This document shows, in pieces, positions 55,640 through 63,299 of a stretch of DNA of 64,000 bases. The notes under the pieces were generated by a model. It was not told the DNA's origin and did no database searches. It saw only the letters and a program-made list of their open reading frames with translations. This DNA comes from Paucilactobacillus hokkaidonensis JCM 18461 (GTDB lineage: Bacteria; Bacillota; Bacilli; Lactobacillales; Lactobacillaceae): contig NZ_AP014680.1 in NCBI RefSeq assembly GCF_000829395.1, forward strand, positions 806,001 to 870,000. Direction: 5' to 3'. The position numbers and the translations under genes are program-made. Position 1 is the first letter of the stretch. Each line of letters starts with the position of its first letter.

Positions 55640-58357
55640 TTAATATTCAATCGTCATTGTTTGATTTTCTTTTAATTCAACTGGCTGTTCAATCACCGCT
55701 AAATTAATATCATGGTCAGCAGTTAACTTGATTTTATGATGGGTGATCTCAAAATCAAGTCGAATGCCATGAAAGTGTTGCGTAAAGGCTAGTTGTTGCC
55801 ACTTACTTGGTAGGTGCGGGCTGACTTTAATTTGGTCGCCCAACAGATCAACACCACCGTAAACGCGAGTTTCCAGTGCGATGGTCGCTCCCATGACCCC
55901 TAAATGAATTCCTTCAGCCGTAGTACCACCCTGAATGTCATAATAATCAGAGAAGAGGGCTTGATGGAAGAACTTCCATGATTGGTCCATATTATCATCA
56001 TATTCTGTCAGAGCCGCGTAAACGACTCGTGAGAGGGTGGAACCGTGAGTGGTTCGATCAAGATAAAATTGAAGGTTATGGGTGAGGTAATTTGTTGGTA
56101 GATGATACCCCATATCAGATAAGATCGCATCAACATCCTCAACGTCAAAGTTATAATAAGCCATCAGTGCATCAGCTTGTTTAGCAACTTGATAAGCATC
56201 GGGTGTTTTACCTTCCGACTTCAAGATTCGATCAAGCCGTGAAATGTCACCATACTTTTTGCGATAGTTATCGAAGTTAAGCGTTGGCAAGTTGAAGTAA
56301 CCTTCAAACTGACCAATAATGCCATGTTCGTTAATATCTAGTTTCAGATTATGGCTAACCTTGTCCATTTCTTGGTAATCTTCATCAGTCAGACCAGCTT
56401 TTTCATTCAATTGTTGCAACGTGTCGGAATCATACATTCCAGCCAATCGCTTAACTAGTTTGAATAACCAAGCTACCATGATATTGGTATAGGCATTGTT
56501 AGTTAATCCTTGTTCATCACTATTAGGGTATTCCTCATGGAACTCATCAGGGCCCATAACGCCGTGAATGCTGTAGCGCTTATCAACCTTGTCATAAGTG
56601 GTCATACTCAACCAGAATTTAGCGATTGATAGTAACATTTCCAACCCATAATCGGTCATAAACTTTTGATCATCGGTTAGGTGCAGGTATAGCCACACAT
56701 CATAGGCAACGGATAGTGAAACGTGACGTTGCAGACGACTGTTATCCGGATCCCACTGGTTGGTGATTGGATTAAGATGCACATACTGTGATTGTTCATC
56801 CCCAACCATCCCCGATTGCCATGGATACATCGCTCCTTGATAACCCTCAGACTTCGCATATTTTCGAGCAGCGCCCAAGCGGTTATAACGATACATTAAT
56901 AGCTGCTTGGCAAGGTCGGGGTAATGAGAGGCATAAAATGGAATGATAAACATTTCATCCCAAAAAACATGTCCACGATAGGCCTCACCATGTAGGCCAC
57001 GGGCACCAACGGAAGCATCCAATTTACCCTTGCCGATTGATTCAGCCGAAACAAACAGATGGAAAATATTGACCCGACTGAGTTTTTGGCTGGTTAAGTC
57101 GCCAGTAATTTGAACGTCGGCTTCCTGCCACATATTCGTAAAGAATTGTTGGGTGTGTTGCTGGGTGGATTCAAAATTAGCTTGGTCAACTTCTTGCAAG
57201 ACCAATTGATCTAGGTCATCAGATTTGCATTCTAAGCTGGTAAACACAGCTACCGATTTATCAAAGGTATAGGTGTGATCAGACTCTACATTAATATTCA
57301 AGATTTGACGCACCGCCGCCGAGGTATTACTAGTAATAATTTTCTTCTTAGCATCAACATCAGGGGATGTTAGCTTGGTTCCAATGGCAAACTCAATCTG
57401 TGAGTTTTTCGTTTGACCACTCAAAACAGCTTCATTAGTAGAAGTGCCCATGCTGGTAATGTCAATGTGGCGCTGATCAAATTCAGAGTAGCGCGCAACA
57501 TTATCGTTGATCACATGTCCGTCAATTTCAGAGTAGATTTGCATATTACCAGTGAAATTTAACGGTGTGATTTCATAGCGAATGGCGAATCGATGCCATT
57601 GTTGCATATCTGCAATCTTAGTTGCCTTAACCTCGAGTTGATGGCCAGTCGATAAGTTGACGACCATTGAAGTGGTTAACTCGCCTGTATGTAAATCAAG
57701 GCTGCGGTAAATATCACGAATATCGCTTTTTTTAATTTTAAATGGATTGGAATTATCAATCCCAAAGGTAAGGTATTGAGCGTTAGGCAGATTGACTAAA
57801 TCTTCATTAACCACGTCGCGACCATTAATATTAGTTGTATTTTGGTTATACAGACCGGCAACATACATTCCGGGATAGTTATCTTGATCGGCGCGAGCTT
57901 CAACATATGCCCCCCGTAAACCAAAAAAGCCATTGCCGACGGTTAACATGGACTCTTGACCAAAGTTACGTTTATCTTTGTATTGGCCATAGTAATCCAA
58001 ATGCCAGCTATTATATTCTTGTTTAGCAGTGATGGCTTTTTCTAACCCGATTTCTTTCACGGTTGGTTGGGCCACGACTGGTACGTTGAACATATTAGTT
58101 AAGGCCAGACCAATGTCAATTCGTTGGTGGTTAATTCCGATAATCGTATCGGAAAATGAATAACTAAGGGGATTTTCAATGATAATTGCATCAAAAGTCA
58201 CTCCAACTAGTTTAACTCGGATTGTTTCTAAATTTTCACCAATGGACTGTTCATCATTATAAGAGATAATGATTTTACGAGATTGCTTGTTACCTCGTTG
58301 AAGAACGTAGTTGACTTCGATCGCGTCATCAACAATTTTTAATGAGATTGTTTTCAC
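55640..58357 (-). CDS. GH65 family disaccharide phosphorylase (maltose-phosphorylase-like)
   Basis: 905 residues. The GH65 core runs from about residue 110 (NSWHLDYYGQYKDKRNFGQESMLTVGNGFFGLRG) through AYRGHVFWDEMFIIPFY to the catalytic acid Glu in GVMGPDEFHEEYPNSDE (about 604) and GGTTAEGIHLGVMGA. The N-terminal 100 or so residues are extra compared with the usual 750-residue maltose phosphorylases. Inverting phosphorolysis gives beta-glucose-1-phosphate, fitting the pgmB neighbour. Whether the sugar is maltose, kojibiose, trehalose or another glucobiose cannot be told. GAAAGGGGCG precedes the ATG. No transporter gene is adjacent. Confidence 0.88.
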   Translation of the reverse strand: MKTISLKIVDDAIEVNYVLQRGNKQSRKIIISYNDEQSIGENLETIRVKLVGVTFDAIIIENPLSYSFSDTIIGINHQRIDIGLALTNMFNVPVVAQPTVKEIGLEKAITAKQEYNSWHLDYYGQYKDKRNFGQESMLTVGNGFFGLRGAYVEARADQDNYPGMYVAGLYNQNTTNINGRDVVNEDLVNLPNAQYLTFGIDNSNPFKIKKSDIRDIYRSLDLHTGELTTSMVVNLSTGHQLEVKATKIADMQQWHRFAIRYEITPLNFTGNMQIYSEIDGHVINDNVARYSEFDQRHIDITSMGTSTNEAVLSGQTKNSQIEFAIGTKLTSPDVDAKKKIITSNTSAAVRQILNINVESDHTYTFDKSVAVFTSLECKSDDLDQLVLQEVDQANFESTQQHTQQFFTNMWQEADVQITGDLTSQKLSRVNIFHLFVSAESIGKGKLDASVGARGLHGEAYRGHVFWDEMFIIPFYASHYPDLAKQLLMYRYNRLGAARKYAKSEGYQGAMYPWQSGMVGDEQSQYVHLNPITNQWDPDNSRLQRHVSLSVAYDVWLYLHLTDDQKFMTDYGLEMLLSIAKFWLSMTTYDKVDKRYSIHGVMGPDEFHEEYPNSDEQGLTNNAYTNIMVAWLFKLVKRLAGMYDSDTLQQLNEKAGLTDEDYQEMDKVSHNLKLDINEHGIIGQFEGYFNLPTLNFDNYRKKYGDISRLDRILKSEGKTPDAYQVAKQADALMAYYNFDVEDVDAILSDMGYHLPTNYLTHNLQFYLDRTTHGSTLSRVVYAALTEYDDNMDQSWKFFHQALFSDYYDIQGGTTAEGIHLGVMGATIALETRVYGGVDLLGDQIKVSPHLPSKWQQLAFTQHFHGIRLDFEITHHKIKLTADHDINLAVIEQPVELKENQTMTIEY

Positions 58358-58509
58358 AATCAGCGCCCCTTTCTAAATATAAAAATAACTCTATATATTC
58401 AGACTAATGCTAATAGCAGAATTTATCAAATAAAACGATACGAAATTGGTTAAATAATTCATTAGGTATTTTTTATAGATAACATTAAAAGCCATGTTAT
58501 CAAGGAAAT

Positions 58510-58540
58510 TAAAAGAGCCTAGTAATTTACCAGACTCTTA
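58510..58540 (-). terminator. Terminator of mscL
   Basis: On the minus strand AAGAGTCTGGTAA pairs with TTACTAGGCTCTT, followed by TTAATTT, just after the mscL stop codon. Confidence 0.65.
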
Positions 58541-58544
58541 GGAA

Positions 58545-58931
58545 CTAAGATTCATCATCAGTCGATTGCTTTTCCATTAGATCTCTAATTTCTTTCAAAT
58601 ATATTTCTTCATTAGTTGGTGCTGGGGTCTCTTCGTCTTGTTGGTTGCGTAAAAACTTGTTGATTAATTTGACCATGATGAAAATAACAAATGCAATGAT
58701 CAAAAAGTTAATGACGGCATTGACGAAGGTTCCAACCTTAAATTCAGCACTGCCTAATGTGATAATCCAGTCAGAAAAGTCGATTTTACCAAGAAACAGC
58801 CCTAAGAAGGGACTAATGATATTGTCGGTCAGTGACTTAACAATCGTAGTGAATGCTGATCCAATGATGACCCCAACTGCTAAGTCAACGACGTTACCGC
58901 GCAAAATAAATTGTTTGAATTCTTTTAACAT
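58545..58931 (-). CDS. mscL: Large-conductance mechanosensitive channel
   Basis: 128 residues from ATG 58931 (CGGAGG upstream). The N-terminal FKQFILRGNVVDLAVGVIIGSAFTTIVKSL and the second helix VGTFVNAVINFLIIAFVIFIMVKLINK are the two MscL membrane helices, followed by the cytoplasmic helix. The pentameric channel opens under hypo-osmotic shock. Length is normal for the family. Confidence 0.95.
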   Translation of the reverse strand: MLKEFKQFILRGNVVDLAVGVIIGSAFTTIVKSLTDNIISPFLGLFLGKIDFSDWIITLGSAEFKVGTFVNAVINFLIIAFVIFIMVKLINKFLRNQQDEETPAPTNEEIYLKEIRDLMEKQSTDDES

Positions 58932-58979
58932 TGTGATCCTCCGAGAATATATTTGGTTATTTTCAATATACCACACTGA

Positions 58980-59939
58980 TTAGTTCACAATATACTTTGG
59001 TGATTGGCCTTTGAAAATAGCAACGGCATTATTGGCTACAATTGAAGCCATAGCTTTACGTGCCTCAATAGTGGCGTTGCCAATGTGCGGAGTTAAAATG
59101 ACATTAGTGAGTGCTTTAAATTGATCCGCAACGTGTGGTTCTGCTTCGTAAACGTCTAATGCGGCTCCTGCAATTTGTTGTCTAGTTAATGCGGTCAGTA
59201 GGGCAGCTTCATCAATAATGGGTCCGCGAGCAGCATTGATCAAAACGGCATTTGGTTTCATTTGCGCAAACTGTTGAGCACCAATCAAGTGGTGTGTTGT
59301 GTCCGACAATGGTGCATGAATCGTGACCACATCAGCACGTTGTAACAATTCAGTTTGGCTGACAAAAGCAGCCGAACACTGAGCCTCAGCTGTGGGGTCG
59401 AGCTGGTGACGCTGAGTATAAATGATATTCATATCAAATGCATGCATCCGTTTCGCAACACCTTGACCAATTCCACCCATGCCAATAATTCCTAACGTTT
59501 TACCCGCTAGTTCATGACCCAGAAAGTACAGGGGTGCCCAGCCGCTAAATCCAGTGGTACGCATAACCTGATCGCCTTCTACAATTCGGCGTGAGAGGGC
59601 GATAATTAATCCTGCAGTTAATTCAGCAGTAGAAGTGGTGGATACAAACGGAGTGTTAGTTACTGCAATATTTTTTTGACGCGCGTACTTAACATCGATG
59701 TTATTGAAACCCGCGCCAAAGTTAGCGATTAGTTTTAATTGTGGGGCAGCGTCAATCACTTCCTGATCAATATTAGTCGATAGTGAAGTGATGAGGACCT
59801 TAGTCGAATGGATTTGATTGATCAATTCTTCCTTAGTAATTAAACCTGATTGGTTGAACGCATCGTAACTGATGCCAGCCTGTGCTAAAATAGCTGTTGC
59901 GTTAGTTGGTAGTTGCGCGCAAAGATAAACATCTGCCAT
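58980..59939 (-). CDS. D-isomer-specific 2-hydroxyacid dehydrogenase
   Basis: 319 residues. NAD-binding motif GIIGMGGIGQGVAKR near residue 150, catalytic Arg in NAARGPIIDE, Glu in VYEAEPHV and His in LTPHIGNATIEAR. Most like the glyoxylate/hydroxypyruvate-reductase-type group of lactobacilli; the substrate (2-hydroxyisocaproate, glyoxylate or another) is not decidable. A cre-like sequence lies in the divergent region upstream. Single gene. Confidence 0.88.
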   Translation of the reverse strand: MADVYLCAQLPTNATAILAQAGISYDAFNQSGLITKEELINQIHSTKVLITSLSTNIDQEVIDAAPQLKLIANFGAGFNNIDVKYARQKNIAVTNTPFVSTTSTAELTAGLIIALSRRIVEGDQVMRTTGFSGWAPLYFLGHELAGKTLGIIGMGGIGQGVAKRMHAFDMNIIYTQRHQLDPTAEAQCSAAFVSQTELLQRADVVTIHAPLSDTTHHLIGAQQFAQMKPNAVLINAARGPIIDEAALLTALTRQQIAGAALDVYEAEPHVADQFKALTNVILTPHIGNATIEARKAMASIVANNAVAIFKGQSPKYIVN

Positions 59940-60028
59940 TTTAAAAACCTCCTAAGATAATATAATGTAATTGTGCGCATCTATATCGGATAGGTAGAAT
60001 TATGTCACGAAATGATGAACACTTTTAC

Positions 60029-60042
60029 TTTAACCGCTTTCA
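60029..60042. promoter_or_regulatory. Cre-like sequence in divergent region
   Basis: The minus strand reads TGAAAGCGGTTAAA, matching the CcpA cre consensus except at one position. It lies between the hydroxyacid dehydrogenase gene and the unknown gene at 60100 and could serve either. Confidence 0.45.
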
Positions 60043-60099
60043 TTATGAAACCAAATACTAACGATGTACAGAGATTAAAACTAAAAAGGATGACAATTG

Positions 60100-60708
60100 A
60101 TGGACCAATTAGATGAAATTAAACAAGGATTAATACTAGCACAACAACAAAATGAACTGATTGCAATATACAATTTCAATACTGACGCTACTTTCTCTGT
60201 TGGCTATATTGTGGCATTGGATAGTGTTTTTGTGTTAATTGAGGGGATTGATATGGAGGGTAAACTCAATGGGCTAAATGCAATTCGATTAACCAGTATT
60301 AATCATTTGAAACGTGACAGTGATTATTTGCGGACAGTTCAAATTAAACAAGCTGTGGCCAAAAAACATGGATATTATGATGTTTGGCATATACAAGATA
60401 CTGCTATAAAAGCAGATTTTACTAGCCATGGAGTCTTAACAAATTTCTTGCAATTTAGTTATGAACATAAGCGGCCCTTAGTAATTGGTACACGCAAGTT
60501 CAAGGATCAAGATGATTTTAACGGGTATATTAATTTGTTAAGCACGGTTAAGTTAAATTTACACTATTTAAATTTTGATGATCTGTCATCGCTGTGGGAG
60601 CGTGATATTTTGTTGGCAGATATTGATTATTTACGAATGGGTGGTACTCAAACCTATACAAGCATAGCAATTTTTCAAACAGTATTTTCAGAGAATTTTC
60701 CAGAATAG
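60100..60708 (+). CDS. Conserved-type hypothetical protein
   Basis: 202 residues from ATG 60100 (AAAAAGGATGAC upstream; an adjacent TTG is also possible). Soluble, no signal or membrane segment. The first 85 residues look like a small beta-barrel (QQNELIAIYNFNTDATFSVGYIVALDSVFVLIEGIDMEG), followed by a mixed domain. I do not recognise it. It precedes the candidate type I toxin locus. Confidence 0.65.
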   Translation: MDQLDEIKQGLILAQQQNELIAIYNFNTDATFSVGYIVALDSVFVLIEGIDMEGKLNGLNAIRLTSINHLKRDSDYLRTVQIKQAVAKKHGYYDVWHIQDTAIKADFTSHGVLTNFLQFSYEHKRPLVIGTRKFKDQDDFNGYINLLSTVKLNLHYLNFDDLSSLWERDILLADIDYLRMGGTQTYTSIAIFQTVFSENFPE

Positions 60709-60744
60709 TGATTTTTAAAAGAGTTCATACAGACGCTTAACTTA

Positions 60745-60846
60745 ATGTTGACGTTTGGTCTATTAATCATCGGAATTTTGTCATTTAAAATAAAAAATAA
60801 CCGTCATCAGCTTTGGACGGCGACAGTTATTTTTAAAGTAAATTAA
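60745..60846 (+). CDS. Candidate holin-like type I toxin peptide
   Basis: A 33-codon frame from ATG 60745 to TAA 60844-60846 with a hydrophobic N-terminal half (MLTFGLLIIGILSF) and a basic C-terminal half (KIKNNRHQ). The preceding in-frame codons read IQTLNL, so the full pattern IQTLNLMLTFG resembles the x-LMLxFG start of Bacillus/Lactobacillus holin-like toxins (BsrE/TxpA-like, Hol_Tox). The original start codon appears lost or non-canonical, since no ATG precedes the one used here and no SD is present. The C-terminal half overlaps the terminator of a minus-strand RNA. Confidence 0.45.
   Translation: MLTFGLLIIGILSFKIKNNRHQLWTATVIFKVN
60786..60836. terminator. Bidirectional terminator inside the toxin/antisense overlap
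   Basis: AAAAATAACCGTC and GACAGTTATTTTT pair, enclosing an inner CCGTC/GACGG hairpin, with T runs on both strands. Confidence 0.75.
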
Positions 60847-60922
60847 CTAGGTTGGCCACCGTCTTTAGCGGAAACCAGTGGGGATTCGGATCTGTGTCTT
60901 GATTCGAATTCCTTTTGATTAC
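60786..60922 (-). ncRNA. Candidate antisense RNA overlapping the small toxin frame
   Basis: On the minus strand a strong promoter TTGATT (60952-60957), 17-base spacer, TATACT (60929-60934) would start transcription near 60922. The transcript contains GGAATTCGAATC/GATCCGAATCC pairing and ends at a terminator with GTCGCCGTCC...GGACGG-type stem and T6ATTTT near 60790, about 135 nt. No open frame is needed. It covers the 3' half of the toxin frame, as in type I antitoxins. Confidence 0.55.
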
Positions 60923-60928
60923 AGTGAT

Positions 60929-60957
60929 AGTATACGATGCTCAAGCTTGTAAATCAA
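60929..60957 (-). promoter_or_regulatory. Promoter of the candidate antisense RNA
   Basis: TTGATT and TATACT with exactly 17 bases between, on the minus strand, with no protein gene downstream before the terminator. Confidence 0.7.
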
Positions 60958-61024
60958 ACTTGAACGACTGTCTAATTTATTGTTATGTGCTTTGTTTTTA
61001 TTTTATATTGCACACATATTTGTT

Positions 61025-61144
61025 GAAACGTGTTTGCGATCGCAGACGACTACATGTAACAACAAAATACCACTTATGAAGGGTCACAAATCGACCCTTC
61101 ATAAGTGGTATTTTACCGTTACATTCCGTCATCGCGAACACTCT
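61025..61144 (-). repeat. Long hairpin repeat, copy I (3' of DUF4097 gene)
   Basis: On the minus strand AGAGTGTTCGCGATGACGGAATGTAAC begins three bases after the TAA of the DUF4097 gene (first 20 bases are the conserved start) and the element ends CACGTTTC. An inner helix of about 20 bp (AAAATACCACTTATGAAGGG) closes a short loop. Shares GCAGACGACTAC and TGTAAC with copy H. The CCGCGG block is shortened here. Confidence 0.88.
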
Positions 61145-61147
61145 GCG

Positions 61148-62008
61148 TTAATCATCAATTTCAATCTTACCATTGCGAGTATTAGCCACAATTCGGTTGG
61201 CTGCCGTTTCATTTTCATTTAACTGATGGCTTGTTTGCCGATCAAACAACTGAATTTTGCCATTAGCTGATGACAGTTGATAGCCATCGGTGATGGGACT
61301 GTCCATTTCAATTTTACCATTGCGGTTCTTAACATTGACCACTGATTTAAAGGTTACATCATCAAATTCTTGAGAACCGTTACTTGATTCATAGGAACCA
61401 TTAGTTAAGGTGTTATTGTCAAATTCAGTAGCACCATTTTTCATCTTCAGTGAAACGTTAGACAAATTGGAATTTTTAATTTCAGCGTCACCATTGTTTA
61501 AAGCAAGACGGCCACTATCGCTAATCGTTAAGTTGTGGGCATCAAGTGAGCCATTATCCAGTTCGAGTTGTGCTTGTTTTACTTGCAGGGTGTTAATTGT
61601 TAAATCACTAGTCGCTAAATTACCCTTAATGGTCTCAAGCTGAGTATCAGTTGGAACCGTGATAATCAATTTAGGACTAACACGGCCAAAACCGATATTA
61701 ACTGGATCGAAGTCTTTATTGCTGATGGTGAGATTATCACCGTCTTGAGTAATTACTGGTTTGGATAGTTTGGAACCTGTGATTTCAACTTGAAATCTAG
61801 TACCAGTTTGAACAGTTACGTCATAGTTATTTGTGTTGAGAGTTAAATTTTTGAATTGCTTCAACTGGTTTGTACTGTGGTATGCTTTATCGATTTTAAC
61901 GCCATTTTGCCAAACCAGGTCTGTGGATGCACCGCTGGCAAGACCAATCAAAGTTGCAAATAATCCGATGGCAGTCATAACTGCGCCAATAATAATTGTC
62001 TTTTTCAT
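61148..62008 (-). CDS. DUF4097 family (LiaG-like) envelope protein
   Basis: 286 residues: N-terminal membrane anchor (about 5-27, IIIGAVMTAIGLFATLIGLA) and an extracellular repetitive beta-helix-like DUF4097 domain rich in Asn and Asp (LTISDSGRLALNNGDAEIKNSNL). Third gene of a PadR-DUF1700-DUF4097 operon, the common arrangement for an envelope-stress module. Its stop codon is three bases from hairpin copy I. Confidence 0.88.
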   Translation of the reverse strand: MKKTIIIGAVMTAIGLFATLIGLASGASTDLVWQNGVKIDKAYHSTNQLKQFKNLTLNTNNYDVTVQTGTRFQVEITGSKLSKPVITQDGDNLTISNKDFDPVNIGFGRVSPKLIITVPTDTQLETIKGNLATSDLTINTLQVKQAQLELDNGSLDAHNLTISDSGRLALNNGDAEIKNSNLSNVSLKMKNGATEFDNNTLTNGSYESSNGSQEFDDVTFKSVVNVKNRNGKIEMDSPITDGYQLSSANGKIQLFDRQTSHQLNENETAANRIVANTRNGKIEIDD

Positions 62009-62010
62009 TG

Positions 62011-62643
62011 TTATGCTGCCTCGCTTTTTTGTTTACTTTTATTTTTGACATACCGGTTGTAGATCCAACTAGTGAAATTAGCCATCATTTGAATAAGGGT
62101 CTTGATAACGAGATAGCCGATGGGTGCAATGATGAGCATCAAACCTAAAGCGGTCACGCCAATCCCCATGAAAAAGACGCTTGTCGGAATGGAGGCACTC
62201 CAAACCATGATACCGCCAACGATTGCTGCAACGCCGGCAACCACGATTCCTAGTATCGTGACAATTAGGGCGATAAAGATAGCTACGATTGCAACGAAAA
62301 AGCCAATCAGTACCCCAATAATTGCGATCACAATCGGAATTGCGACGGGAGAGGCCAATAATGCCAATAAAACTAACCAAATCATGCGAATATTTTTCTT
62401 TGATTTGGGTTCGTAATGAGGTTTACCAGCTTCTTCATTATCCAAATTTCGGATGGAATAGTCCGCCAAAATTTTACGTGACAATTGTTTTGGCGTTCCC
62501 AATTTATGAATGATCATGGCCTCACTGGTCATCTGGGCATCCAAAATATATTCACTGTAAAACTCCAATACGTCCGCTTGTTCTTCTTTAGTTAATTGAG
62601 TTAAATATTTTGCTAATTCTTGAATGTAGGGGTTAGTTTCCAT
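62011..62643 (-). CDS. DUF1700 (HAAS domain) membrane protein
   Basis: 210 residues. The N-terminal 80 residues are the HAAS signalling-type domain (YIQELAKYLTQLTKEEQADVLEFYSEYILDA...LGTPKQLSRKILADY), followed by three to four hydrophobic helices rich in Val, Ile and Gly. Overlaps the PadR gene by 11 bases and is 2 bases from the DUF4097 gene, so the three are translated from one message. Confidence 0.9.
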   Translation of the reverse strand: METNPYIQELAKYLTQLTKEEQADVLEFYSEYILDAQMTSEAMIIHKLGTPKQLSRKILADYSIRNLDNEEAGKPHYEPKSKKNIRMIWLVLLALLASPVAIPIVIAIIGVLIGFFVAIVAIFIALIVTILGIVVAGVAAIVGGIMVWSASIPTSVFFMGIGVTALGLMLIIAPIGYLVIKTLIQMMANFTSWIYNRYVKNKSKQKSEAA

Positions 62644-62953
62644 CAGTTGTTCCTCCCAAAATTTGGTCCACCGTGGCCCGATATTGTGTCCAATCTGCTC
62701 TGATTTGCGTTAATCTGGTTTTACCGGTATCAGTAATGCGATAATAGCGGCGATTACGTCCTTGAAAAGATTCATCATAGGTGTCTAACCATTTTTCTTT
62801 GCGCAGACGGCGTAAAACGGGATACATGGTTGATTCAGAGACAGGTGTAAATTCTTGGACGCGTTGTGTTAACGCGTAACCATAATAATTTTCCTGCGTT
62901 AACAGGGCAAGAACACAACCATCTAATAGTTCAGTGGTAATTGAAATGCTCAT
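62633..62953 (-). CDS. PadR-family transcriptional regulator
   Basis: 106 residues from ATG 62953 (AGGAGAAA upstream; the longer frame lacks a ribosome site). Winged helix with LLDGCVLALLTQENYYGYALTQRVQEF and STMYPVLRRLRKEKWLDTYDE, the PadR signature. Lacks the long C-terminal domain, as in PadR proteins that accompany DUF1700/DUF4097 genes. Likely autoregulates the operon. Confidence 0.92.
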   Translation of the reverse strand: MSISITTELLDGCVLALLTQENYYGYALTQRVQEFTPVSESTMYPVLRRLRKEKWLDTYDESFQGRNRRYYRITDTGKTRLTQIRADWTQYRATVDQILGGTTDGN

Positions 62954-63097
62954 AGCTATTTCTCCTGTCATATTATATTCAATATAGTATTGGTGCAAAA
63001 ACAATATAGCAAAAATCTAAGTTATTGTCAATTAACTGATAACTTGTTCATGGAGATTATGGTATACTGCCAGGTATAATAAATTAGGAGTACAGGG

Positions 63098-63298
63098 ATG
63101 AATAAATTACAGTTATTATTAATCACGATTATTTCAGTAGTTGTTTTTGGTGGGCTCGTGTGGGCCACCTTGATCAATTTAATTGCTGGTATTTGGCTGA
63201 TTGTGGCTTGGATTTTAGGATTTATTGTTGCAACTAGCCTGATCACGTTTGTGGTTGCAAAGGCCCAAATGAAGCACAATGAAACAAAGGAGCAATAA
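63098..63298 (+). CDS. Small two-helix membrane protein
   Basis: 66 residues with two hydrophobic segments (about 5-27 and 30-52) and a charged tail KAQMKHNETKEQ. Family not recognised. TTAGGAG precedes the ATG. The next gene begins one base after its stop, so it is probably co-transcribed with the CPBP protease. It is divergent from the PadR operon. Confidence 0.7.
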   Translation: MNKLQLLLITIISVVVFGGLVWATLINLIAGIWLIVAWILGFIVATSLITFVVAKAQMKHNETKEQ

Positions 63299-63299
63299 A

